Of a stretch of 64,000 nt of DNA, positions 21,896-31,078 are shown piece by piece. Position 1 is the first letter of the stretch. Every line of letters begins with the position of its first letter. The stretch spans positions 4,211,190 to 4,275,189 of the forward strand of contig NC_030987.1 of NCBI RefSeq assembly GCF_000149955.1, read 5' to 3'. The DNA is from Fusarium oxysporum f. sp. lycopersici 4287. Its lineage: Eukaryota; Ascomycota; Sordariomycetes; Hypocreales; Nectriaceae. A program made the translations under genes and the position numbers. The notes under the pieces were generated by a model that was given only the letters and a program-made list of their open reading frames with translations, searched no databases and was not told the origin of the DNA.

Positions 21896-22864
21896 GGCTA
21901 TGTGCTCTTTCGTTCAGAGGGTAAGAGGTCACTGAGGAGTGACGTCGAAGTTGAGAAATATATGTTCGGCGAAGACGATATCTTGCCGTGGTGTTGGAGA
22001 TTTTTAGCTTGGCAACATATAGTACGGCAGCTGAATACCGAATCTCTCAGTTTCACGTCATTTTCTCTCTTTCATAATCAGTGTAAATCATAGTCACTAT
22101 TTATTTATGTATTTCTCACGATGCTTCACAGAATACTGGATAAGTCTTGTTGAGCAACTATATCGGCTTAAAGAGGCATACTGAACGCCAGAAGATGCAT
22201 GAGATACAAAATCAGTGCCCATAACAACCTCACCAAGCCTATTTAAGAAATATTAAACGTTTCCATTGGTTATTTCATATAATGTCAGCTATTGCTTTCA
22301 TTTTAACCGTGTATCGGTAAGAATGCTTCATGGCCGAATGATTACCCCGACTGATCTGCAAGGTTTTCGCGTTTTTGGGGTAGTTTTGGTTCATGGGTCG
22401 TCATGGTTCAGGGGATGGAGACATAAGCACGAGCATTTCCTTTAAGCAGGCGATGCAATGTTTAATTGAATTGCTGACTGAAAGAGGTGAGTCATTTGAG
22501 ATTTGAGCTTAAGACTGTCTGGATGACGTCGTCTGACTGGTTGATCAAACAAGCGCAAAGGAATTCGATATCCGAATTTTGAAGCCAGAGTTTTAATAAG
22601 TCTCTTGAGTAGGGTATTCGAGAAGATAATAGATCTCTATCACAATACAAAGTGGTAGAGCCTTCCAACCGTTGACTCACCGGCCATATAATAGTGGTTA
22701 TGAGAAGGAAATGGTTCAAGTCGATTCGCTCGCTCGGAAACTAAGCAGCATGATTGGTCGGTATAACAACTTGCCGTGTATATTGACCCACGTGATTAGA
22801 CTCTCCCTCGGATGATTACCTTTCTGTCTTACATCAACCAACTGCATAAATACTCAGATTCCCA
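21896..22864. other. Divergent intergenic region, MFS / serine hydrolase
   Basis: 969 bp between divergent start codons, AT-rich in the middle. The only QA-like element is a half site, GGATAA, at 22138-22143 without a matching right half. No gene is supported. Confidence 0.5.
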
Positions 22865-24172
22865 ATGTTATCAAGACTGAAAATCACTCATCACTCACTT
22901 TTCGCTGCATCCTTCAAACTACCAACCAGAATCAAATCTTTCTCCGCTCTGGCAATGGCGAGAACCATCGAGAAGAACTTCCAAGCCGCCATCGACTCTG
23001 GCAAGATCAACGGGGGCATTATCTGTGCTACCAACTCCAAAGGAGACTTCACCTATAATAAAGCCCTCGGCCAGCGAACTCTCCTCTCCGGTGAAAAGCG
23101 TCCCCAACAGCTCGATGATGTCCTCTGTCTTGCATCAGCTACAAAGCTCATAGCCTCCATCGCAGCTCTGCAGTGTGTGGACGATGGTCTTCTCACTCTC
23201 AAGGGGGATTTATCAAAGGTTGCGCCGGAACTGGCGGAGAAGCAGGTCCTCACAGGATGGTCAGAAAACGATGAACCGATTCTTGAACCAGCGTGTCAAC
23301 CTGTCACGCTTGAGATGCTGCTTTCGCACAGCGCTGGAGTGGCGTATGATTTCTTGGAGCCGACTATTGGAAAATGGAGCAGAAAGTATAAACCTAAGGA
23401 TGGAAAGAAGAGAAAGGTAGAAGATACTTTCATCTATCCTCTTTTGCATCAACCTGGAAAGGGATGGATGTACGGCTCCGGTCTAGATTGGGCTGGTCGA
23501 ATTGTTGAGCGCGTTACCGGAAATACCTTGGAGGAACATGTTCACGAGCGTATCCTGAAACCTCTTGGTCTGAAAACCGACGCACAGTTCTTTCCTGTCA
23601 CAAGAGAGGATCTGCGTGAGCGTCTCGTCGATCTCAACCCCGATGATCCAAAAGGTCTCGGCTACGCAGTCATGGGTCAAGGGGCCGAAATCAACGGCCG
23701 TACAGATGGATGTTTCGGCGGCCATGGTCTCGCAATGCCTGCACCAACCTATCTCAAAATCACCCAATCCCTACTCGCCAACGACGGAAAGCTCCTTAAG
23801 CCCGAAACCTGCGCCGACATGTTTCAGAACCATCTTGCCCCTGAAGCACTTAGCGGTCAACAGGGCATGCTAGCTAGTCCACTCGGCCCTTTCTTTAGAG
23901 TTGGTATCGGCGAGGAGACGAAGCTTGGGCATGGGCTTGGAGGCACTATCACGCTTGAAGACGTTGAGGGGTGGTATGGTGCTCATACTATGTCTTGGGG
24001 TGGAGGTTTGACGTTTGCGTGGTTCATTGATCGCAAGAATGATATTTGTGGTGTTGGAGCTATTCTTGCAAAGTTGCCTCTTGATGGAGGGGTTGCGAGT
24101 GACTTGAAGGATGTTTTCAGAAAGGATATTTATCAAAAGTATGGTGCGTGGAAGAAGAATGGTGAGGTATAA
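22865..24172 (+). CDS. Class C beta-lactamase-fold serine hydrolase/esterase
   Basis: Single exon, 435 residues. The penicillin-binding/beta-lactamase-related fold is indicated by the Ser-X-X-Lys motif in LASATKLIAS (nucleophile and general base), the tyrosine motif YGSGLDW, and the C-terminal GHGLGG box in place of KTG. Related fungal proteins include EstB-type esterases and LovD-like acyltransferases; activity on esters or acyl groups is inferred, not on antibiotics. The first ~30 residues are basic and amphipathic and could be a mitochondrial presequence. Alternatively translation may begin at MARTIEKNF (residue 31), where family similarity starts. It sits between QA-3 and QA-Y. Confidence 0.8.
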   Translation: MLSRLKITHHSLFAASFKLPTRIKSFSALAMARTIEKNFQAAIDSGKINGGIICATNSKGDFTYNKALGQRTLLSGEKRPQQLDDVLCLASATKLIASIAALQCVDDGLLTLKGDLSKVAPELAEKQVLTGWSENDEPILEPACQPVTLEMLLSHSAGVAYDFLEPTIGKWSRKYKPKDGKKRKVEDTFIYPLLHQPGKGWMYGSGLDWAGRIVERVTGNTLEEHVHERILKPLGLKTDAQFFPVTREDLRERLVDLNPDDPKGLGYAVMGQGAEINGRTDGCFGGHGLAMPAPTYLKITQSLLANDGKLLKPETCADMFQNHLAPEALSGQQGMLASPLGPFFRVGIGEETKLGHGLGGTITLEDVEGWYGAHTMSWGGGLTFAWFIDRKNDICGVGAILAKLPLDGGVASDLKDVFRKDIYQKYGAWKKNGEV

Positions 24173-24413
24173 TATGGAGACAACCTATGATGACAGGAAG
24201 CCTTTGATAAGTTTATCCTGTACCACCTCAGCTCTATCCTAAGTTATCTCAACTACCTAAAAACCCTTACTATCTATGGCACCTCAGTCCACCTTGTTAG
24301 CCATTTTGCAGTTTTCTTTACCTTTAAAGGCCCAACGCCTTGTCACGCAGAAAGGGCAAACTCTTGTAGTCATTGGCCGGTATTATTGAACTGTCTAAGG
24401 TCTGTGTGAAATT

Positions 24414-25534
24414 ATGAGCTTTCAACTTGCCTTCCGCTTCCAAGATGAAGGGGAGCTGTTCGACGCTGTCGGCAAATTCTACGAGAAGAGACATAATGAA
24501 ATAAAGGAAAGAGGACAACCCCCTTTTTTGAACTTTCTACGCACCTGGACCATTCAACCTGGCTACGATCCGATGTCACGACTTAGAGGAAACAACCTCG
24601 AACTCAAGCCATCACTGATCAAAAGAGTACGGGTTTATTCGCAGACTTCACGCAACCTACCAGCTACGCCGATTGTCAAGGGCCTTGTGATTCGTAGAGC
24701 TGTGCCTCGACTTATTGCGCTTCAATCTCTGGGGAGAGTGCTTCGAGAAAGCTTCGTGAGCCTGGAATCCTTCTCTTACTCGACTTACCTGTCACGCAGG
24801 CATGATCAAGAGAGAGATTTTCTTCAAGGTAAAATCCCCTTTCAACCCAACTGTTGGATTAAAAGGTGCTAACAAGTTTAGATCCTTCTACACAGCTACT
24901 TCCCTCCTTGCCTGAAACACTCAAGCGATTCATCTATAGCAAACGACCAGTCCTTGGGCTATTCAATCCTCGCATGAGTGACATCAACCAAACCTCCTTA
25001 TCACTCCGCTTCGCCCGAGCATATCACCGCTTCACCGAACTCTGTGTACCCCCGGATCTCGACTCTGCGTTATTCTTCAACGAAATCATAGCTCGCGGAA
25101 AGTGTGATGAGGCCAGACTCGAGAAGCTGGCTATGGCAACGAGGTGTCTAAGCCAGAGTTCAAATCAAAACACGGTAACAATCTGCCTGACCCTTGCCGC
25201 CCGAGCAGCAGCGAACATGCCCCGGTTGCGAATTCTGGAGATGTGGTGCTCCTAGACTGGCTATGCATGCTTATTTCGGTGTGCTATGGATGATTTCAGG
25301 GTTGAAGTCACATGGAGATATTTACATCACCAGTCAAACTTTGATCTTCAGGAGAGAGTGCTTCGGGCATGGGCAAAAGTTGCTTCACCTCGTCTACTTC
25401 TTAAGAACTGCGCCCCTTTCAACAACACCCGACCAGGGTGGAAAGGATCAAGGATCCTTCCGCGTTTGCGCCTGAGGAGGCTTGCCTGTAGTCCACTTAA
25501 CGAAGCTCAGTATAGGGGTGAACGAGTTGCCTAA
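24414..25534 (+). pseudogene. Fungal F-box/DUF6546-type protein interrupted by a stop codon
   Basis: Exons 24414-24828 and 24882 onward (53-bp intron with GCTAAC). The frame hits TAG at 25253-25255, giving 262 residues. It then continues in the same phase for another 93 codons to 25534 with sequence that fits the family (VTWRYLHHQSNFDLQERVL and AKVASPRLL). The expanded fungal family I compare it with tests leucine-rich residues after an F-box-like start (tentatively DUF6546). Here the F-box N-terminus is also missing. A single substitution probably truncated it, so a pseudogene is the simplest reading. A short functional protein cannot be excluded. Confidence 0.6.
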
Positions 25535-25648
25535 TTATTAGGCAACAAGTATTCAATTATTAAAACAAAGACGAAGATGTTGTTCATAGTGATGTATTAA
25601 CCCAATCTAAATTATATTTAACCTCATACCTAAATCATCATTAAACTT

Positions 25649-27334
25649 TTAAGCCTTGCCCTCAATCTGCTCAGCATTGGCCTTCTCCTCTCGCAGATCA
25701 GCACCATCAGCATTATGACGGAACTCCTCATCCTGGAGTCTCAATTCCTCCATGACAATCTTGTTAGCCCTCCAGATAGGCTTAGTCTCAAACAGCTTGT
25801 CCATCGCCTCAAGAGGAACGCCCTTGGTCTCAGGAATGCAGAAGAAGACGAAGAAGATGGATAAGACCATGAGGGAGGCGAAGAAGATGTACACTCCCCA
25901 TCCCCAAGCATTGAACATCTGCTCGGTGAAACGGGCGATGATAAAGTTCCAGAACCAGTTGTTGGCGGCGGCGTTGGCCTGGCCGAGAGAGCGGGTGGTC
26001 TGGTCGAACATCTCCGAGTTGAGAACCCATGGTGTACCGTTCCATGATGGTGTGTAGAAAGCGGTCCAGAGATAGAAGAAGAAGATAGCTGCAATGCCGC
26101 CAGAGGAGAGGGTGGGGGTCTCTCCAGCATCGATCTTGGCCTGGTTGTTGGCGATCTTGATGTAAGCACCAATGAAGTACATGCAGAAAGCACCACCGCC
26201 AGCACCGATCATGAGAAGGTTTCGGCGACCGACGTGATCGATAAGAACGAGAATCCAGACAAAGGTAATAGCCGTCTTGACAACGCCAAAGATACCAGTG
26301 GTGAGGAAGCTAGTGTTGGTACCGGTGATGCCGATACTTCGGAAGACAGTGGGGCTGTAGTAGTTGATAGCGTTGATACCGGAGCCTGTGAAAAGTTAGT
26401 CATTGAAGTGAAGACTAGGATGAGTGTGCTTACCGTTTTGGAAGACGAAGAGAAGAGCACCGAGGAGGAAGCGCCATCGAACCTTGGCTTGCTTGAGAGC
26501 AGCAAAAGGCTTCCAGAAGCCAGCGCCAACAGCGCTGTTGAATCGGTCAATCTCAGCATCGATAAAGCCAATCTCCTCAACGATGTAGATATCCTCTCGG
26601 TCAAGGTTTCGCATCCAGCAAAGGTTCTTGATAGCCTTGTCGCGCTTGCCCTTGGAGAACAACCATCGAGGCGACTCAGGAATGAAGACGGCACCGATAA
26701 GAAGAAGACCGGCAGGGATGAGCTGAACAGCAAAGGGGATCAGCCAGACGTTTTCGTTCTGGCCAGGGGCATAAGGGAGGTGCTGGTTGATTCCGTAGTT
26801 GATCCAGAAACCAACAAGACCACCGGCTTGCCATCCGACTTCGTAAAGACCGACAAGACGACCTCGTACAGCGGGAGGAGCCAATTCTGAGATGTAAATG
26901 GGTGTCATGTTGGAGCATCCACCGACACCGATACCGGCCAAGACGCGTCCACCGATAATAAGGCCGAGACCCCGGGCACCATTGGCACCCAGCATCATAC
27001 CAGCACCGACCATAAAGACAAGAGAGAAGAGGATGAGAGAATATCGGCGACCAATGAAGTAACTGCTGACATAGGCGAACAGAGATCCAAAGAAGGCACC
27101 GGCCTGGTACACAGAGACAATGTTCTGCTTGACCAGGGCAAGCGCATTAGGCTCATAGTTCTCAAAGTTGAACTCCTGCACGAATGAGGGCAGAGCAAGT
27201 GTCGTGCCGATGAAAGCAGAGTCGTAACCAATTGTGCAAGCAGCCATTGATGCAATGGCGGCGCATGTGTAGACGCGCCAGTTGTAGACGGCCTTCGGCG
27301 TAGGCCGATCTTCTTGCAGAGTCAAGAGGCCCAT
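25649..27334 (-). CDS. qa-y: QA-Y, quinate permease (sugar porter MFS)
   Basis: Exons in transcript order are 27334-26434 and 26385-25649 (48-bp intron), 545 residues. Its N-terminus (ALKEDRPTPKAVYNWRVYTC type) matches fungal QA-Y/QUTD. There are twelve transmembrane helices; sugar-porter motifs include GRRYSLILF after helix 2, GRVLAGIGVGGCSNMTPIYISELAP, PESPRWLFSKGK, and DHVGRRNLLM after helix 8. It imports quinate by proton symport. A QA-1F-like palindrome lies 412 bp upstream. In this cluster it is separated from QA-3 by four other genes and precedes QA-1F, which reads in the same direction. Confidence 0.94.
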
Positions 27335-28176
27335 GATTGCGGCGTCTCAAGGTTCAAACCTGAACTTTACTGCTTGAGAACTGTTGCAGCTGTGGGGAGA
27401 TAAGGTTGCAAAGAAGGTTGTGGATGAACTGGAGAGTCGAAGAGACAATCCCCAAAACCGGTGGGGGGCAAAGATTTATACAAGTCAAGTTGACCCATAT
27501 TCCCCCTAGTCTAGCAGTAAAACGTCTCCAAAAACTAGTGTGCCGCTGGACCAGCAAGGGCCAACTCAATTCAACAACTGAACAATTGCTTCTCCAGAAT
27601 TGGAGATTCAGTCCGGGGTTTGCGGGGTTGGATCTGTGGGGGAAGAATATGCTTCCGTCGTTGCATGGGATTCGAGATTGTCATTGTCTGTTTGCTGGGA
27701 CGCACAGGGTGTCTGGATCTCGTGTTGCTGAGAGAACGTGTCGAGGGATAAAGACTTTTCCGCGGTGCCACAATCCTGACTCAACTGTTCTGGGGTCTCC
27801 GCATCATTACCACCATGTGGCCGCGGATCTAACCTTGTTTCGTCACGAAATGGGGAGAAAATCTCAAGCGCTCATCATTTATCCCTGTGTTCCCCATTTG
27901 CACGGCGATGTCGGCACTATTCCGAGGTTGATTGGACATTTTTCAGCAGCTCCAACACACCGCGTCAGCAAAAATATAGCATTCTCCGAGGATGAAAGGA
28001 TGTTATTGCTGGGGCTGTTTGTAAGTCGCACAAGGATCTCGACCTGAACAGATGTGATCAGCGCTGTCAGTCTGGGCAGTTTCTTACGCCCCATCAGCCA
28101 AGACATCACAGGCAGGCAGGCAAGGACAACTTGGGTGAATATGTATCCGTGTAAATATTGATTAGATTGCATTAAA
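27335..28176. other. QA-Y promoter region and QA-1F 3' side
   Basis: 842 bp holding the QA-Y promoter and the end of QA-1F. The plus-strand frame at 27406-28047 is open but has no family features and is probably spurious. Confidence 0.5.
27746..27761 (+). promoter_or_regulatory. Candidate QA-1F activator site, QA-Y promoter
   Basis: GGATAAAGACTTTTCC matches 14 of 16 positions of GGRTAARYRYTTATCC, with a perfect left half. It lies 412 bp upstream of the QA-Y start codon. Confidence 0.6.
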
Positions 28177-30420
28177 TCATGTCCCAAAATCACCTTGAAA
28201 CATCTCGCCAAGATCACATCCTGGCGCAAAGCCCAAGTTAGTCATAAACTGAGGATCCACATCAATACCATCCGCGCAGTCTATGGATCCAAGCTCATCC
28301 AGAATTGCGTCGTAATCAAGTAGTTGACTCGGCATCGAGTTTTGTAAGGATCCCATTTGCCCATCAAGAGATGGTGTATGAAGAGTATGAAAGGTCAGGT
28401 TGGGTGTAAGTGTGTATAGAGACTGTGAAGTAGCTGGGCTACGGTCTGCAGCTTGATAACGTTGCCGTTCATATGATAATGCTTGTTGCTCTTTTTGGCG
28501 TTGCTGCATTCGGCCGAGCTCATGTTCCAGTTCCCCGGATGTGATAGGGGCAGGGTGGTCTGTGTGATGTGAGGGATGAGAGGCGGTTGATATCTCATCC
28601 ATAAATGATGGGCTCACTATTGGGCGGCGTGACGGATCCACAGAACTAGGTGTATGCTGGTTGCTTTTAGCTGCGTCTAACCCTTGATATTTGAGCTTCC
28701 AGCCGTCTGTGAGCGATCCAATTGTCGAATTCCACTTGACTTGGTCGTGTTCTGGCATTCGGTTCCCATGGCCGTGGTGCTTGACTATATCCATCAAGAT
28801 GGCTATGATTGGTGGTGTTCCACCTGGTCCAAAGTTTTCCAGACACGACTCAACAACCTCTATGAAATTAGATAAGAGGGACGGCCGATGACCTGGCACC
28901 AAGTCCAAGGTAATTGCCAAGAACATGCCTTGGAGCAGGTATGCTGAGGGCATTCTTGGCGTCGAGCCACCGAAGATGAGGGAATTGCAAAATGAAAACC
29001 GAGCGTCCAGGCTTCTGACAAGGTCTTCTGGGGTGATTCGTTGAGGATTGCGGTCATTGTATAGCCTTGCATCCATGCTGGTACCCCAAAGTCTACAGAA
29101 AGCAAAAAGTTGTCGAAAGGTTGATAGTGGTGATCCGCAATCTGGTGTTGATTCTTGTCCATCATCCGCCGCCTTTCCGAATCCCGAAATCGAAGTCCAT
29201 GGCTCGTTCAAGTCGAGAGGCTGTTCTATAACAACAGAAGGAAGGCTATGTCGAATTCCCGATGTCACTTGCGGTTGACCAAGACTAAGTGAAGCAAGAG
29301 AATCCAGGATAAAGCTTCCCGCCAGCACCTTGACTTCGTTATGATTCAGAGAGGCTGCGTCGCCTTCCTTGACCGGAAACATGTGAGATGCTGTCGCGCG
29401 ATAATGCAAAGCAAGACGCGAAGCCCGGCCTATCAAGATCCATGCTGTCATCGTCTTCTTTTGGCCCATGAGTACTAGCGAATGAAGGAGGAGTGAGGAG
29501 ATATGGGCCAATTCGAAGGTCTCGTCGTCGGAGGGTATAAGCCGTTGCGCGATGGAGTAAATTTCGTTAGGAGAGAATCCGTTCTGTCGTGATGGGTTAG
29601 AAGAAGCCGCGTCTTGAAATGAAGAGACAGCAAAAACTGCCCAAAGCTGAGCGTGTAGCGTCGACGAGGGGTTGGCTTCGATGACAAGACCCTCTGGGGG
29701 ATACATCAAAGCTGTGCGTGTGATGATTCCAGGTTCAATAATTGGGAACCAGCTGTGAGTGTAAGACATGTAGATGTCGACAAGTCTTTTCCAGTGTGGA
29801 GGCAATGTCAGCTTGGTAGGTAATGATGGCTGGTCTGAGTTGAAGTTGTAAGATGCCGCCGGGATGCTCGTCTGTGATGGATTGACGCCTTGTATCGATA
29901 GTCCGGGTGATGGTTTGCCGTCAAACAATTGTGCACCAGTCGGGCTGCTATCTTCAGTTCCCGAGTCGTCTGCGGATGTATCGTTTTGAGGCGTCTTCTC
30001 ATCCGACAGCAACCTGCCAATGTCTTTGTGGACCCGACTCTTGCTCCATCGTCGGTAGAGGCGATGGCCAGCTTTGTCCTTCGTCGCGAGGATGCGGGTA
30101 CCATCTGCTCCATCATTCTGTGTAAGGAGACGATGAAGAGCTCCCTCACAGCCAGGAACCTGTTCAAAGAGCCATGCCAGCGACAACTCAATTGTCCGTA
30201 GGTATCCCGTCTGCACGCCTCTCTTGCGGGACGCAGGGGTGTATGAGCATGGCCTGTTTTGCGCGGTGCATGTTCCACAGTGAGGACGGGCGCCATCGCA
30301 CTTTTCTCTAGCAGTGCGACATGAATCACAGGCAAGGGATACTCGTTGACGTTTGGCGGGAGCTGTGGTTGCGGGAGCGCTGGTAGTATCCGCATCGTTT
30401 TCGCGTTTCCTAGGCGGCAT
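28177..30420 (-). CDS. qa-1F: QA-1F, Zn2Cys6 activator of quinate genes
   Basis: Single open frame of 747 residues from the first ATG (MPPRKREND); the frame extends 7 codons upstream only through a TTG. The binuclear cluster spans residues ~31-58 with the pattern C-x2-C-x6-C-x6-C-x2-C-x6-C, followed by a dimerisation linker and a fungal-specific middle homology region. The C-terminus is acidic (DYDAILDELGSIDCADGIDVD), as expected of an activation domain. QA-1F/QUTA binds 16-bp palindromes upstream of the quinate genes and its own gene, and is kept inactive by QA-1S without quinate. It is divergent from QA-1S with a shared 658-bp promoter holding one candidate site, which suggests autoregulation. 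Confidence 0.92.
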   Translation of the reverse strand: MPPRKRENDADTTSAPATTAPAKRQRVSLACDSCRTAREKCDGARPHCGTCTAQNRPCSYTPASRKRGVQTGYLRTIELSLAWLFEQVPGCEGALHRLLTQNDGADGTRILATKDKAGHRLYRRWSKSRVHKDIGRLLSDEKTPQNDTSADDSGTEDSSPTGAQLFDGKPSPGLSIQGVNPSQTSIPAASYNFNSDQPSLPTKLTLPPHWKRLVDIYMSYTHSWFPIIEPGIITRTALMYPPEGLVIEANPSSTLHAQLWAVFAVSSFQDAASSNPSRQNGFSPNEIYSIAQRLIPSDDETFELAHISSLLLHSLVLMGQKKTMTAWILIGRASRLALHYRATASHMFPVKEGDAASLNHNEVKVLAGSFILDSLASLSLGQPQVTSGIRHSLPSVVIEQPLDLNEPWTSISGFGKAADDGQESTPDCGSPLSTFRQLFAFCRLWGTSMDARLYNDRNPQRITPEDLVRSLDARFSFCNSLIFGGSTPRMPSAYLLQGMFLAITLDLVPGHRPSLLSNFIEVVESCLENFGPGGTPPIIAILMDIVKHHGHGNRMPEHDQVKWNSTIGSLTDGWKLKYQGLDAAKSNQHTPSSVDPSRRPIVSPSFMDEISTASHPSHHTDHPAPITSGELEHELGRMQQRQKEQQALSYERQRYQAADRSPATSQSLYTLTPNLTFHTLHTPSLDGQMGSLQNSMPSQLLDYDAILDELGSIDCADGIDVDPQFMTNLGFAPGCDLGEMFQGDFGT

Positions 30421-30829
30421 TGCTTGGATGTAGTTGATCAAAGAATGAATGAGCTGCCTGCGCCGCGAGGCCAGCAGTCATGACGAAATGAAAAGAGAGA
30501 TGAGGGGAGAGGAGCCTAACAGCAGTTGAAGAGGGATCAATGCTTGCTAGTATGACGATGATGTGGATTGTATACGAGTCCCATGTCAATAAAGCTCAGC
30601 TCAGATACGCGATTCCTGTGCCATTGTCATGCAGATCTGTCTCCCATGACCGAATTCCAAAGCAACAGTACTGGACAAAAGCAATACGATACGATGAGAC
30701 GTGATGCGGGGAGAATCTGGGGCCCTAGAATAATTCTGTGTTGCTTGAGGATGGTCTGTAGGTTCCAGCCTCCAAGTTCCGACCGCCGAGTCATCACCGA
30801 TGTAATTGGACAGGACCTCGGTGTGGGTT

Positions 30830-30845
30830 GGATAAACGCTTTCCC
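30830..30845 (+). promoter_or_regulatory. Candidate QA-1F activator site, QA-1F/QA-1S
   Basis: GGATAAACGCTTTCCC matches 14 of 16 positions of GGRTAARYRYTTATCC. It lies 410 bp from the QA-1F ATG and 234 bp from the QA-1S ATG, in their shared promoter. Confidence 0.6.
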
Positions 30846-31078
30846 GACCAATCGCCTCGCTCTTGCCCCGGATTGTCTGGTGGGGGATCTACCGAGCTTC
30901 CTCGCCCATCGCCCACCCACTTCACAACTGACAGTCGGACTCAGCGCTTCTCGACAAGCCCACATCACCATTCTCCCCTACCCAACAAAGAGACCCTTCT
31001 CTACAGCCTCAATAACTGCGATATCCTGGTGACTATGGCGCCTTCTTGAAACAGCACTGGTCAAAAGAGTCCGGACAC

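Noticed and set aside
22138..22143. GGATAA half site between the MFS pump and the serine hydrolase
   Set aside because: The right half of the palindrome is absent, and single half sites are expected by chance.
27406..28047. 213-codon plus-strand frame between QA-Y and QA-1F
   Set aside because: No family resemblance, unusual composition, and it overlaps the QA-Y promoter containing the activator site.
31034..31048. Upstream ATG as start of QA-1S
   Set aside because: It is closed by TGA after four codons and no intron signals join it to the main frame; the ATG at 31079 is used instead.
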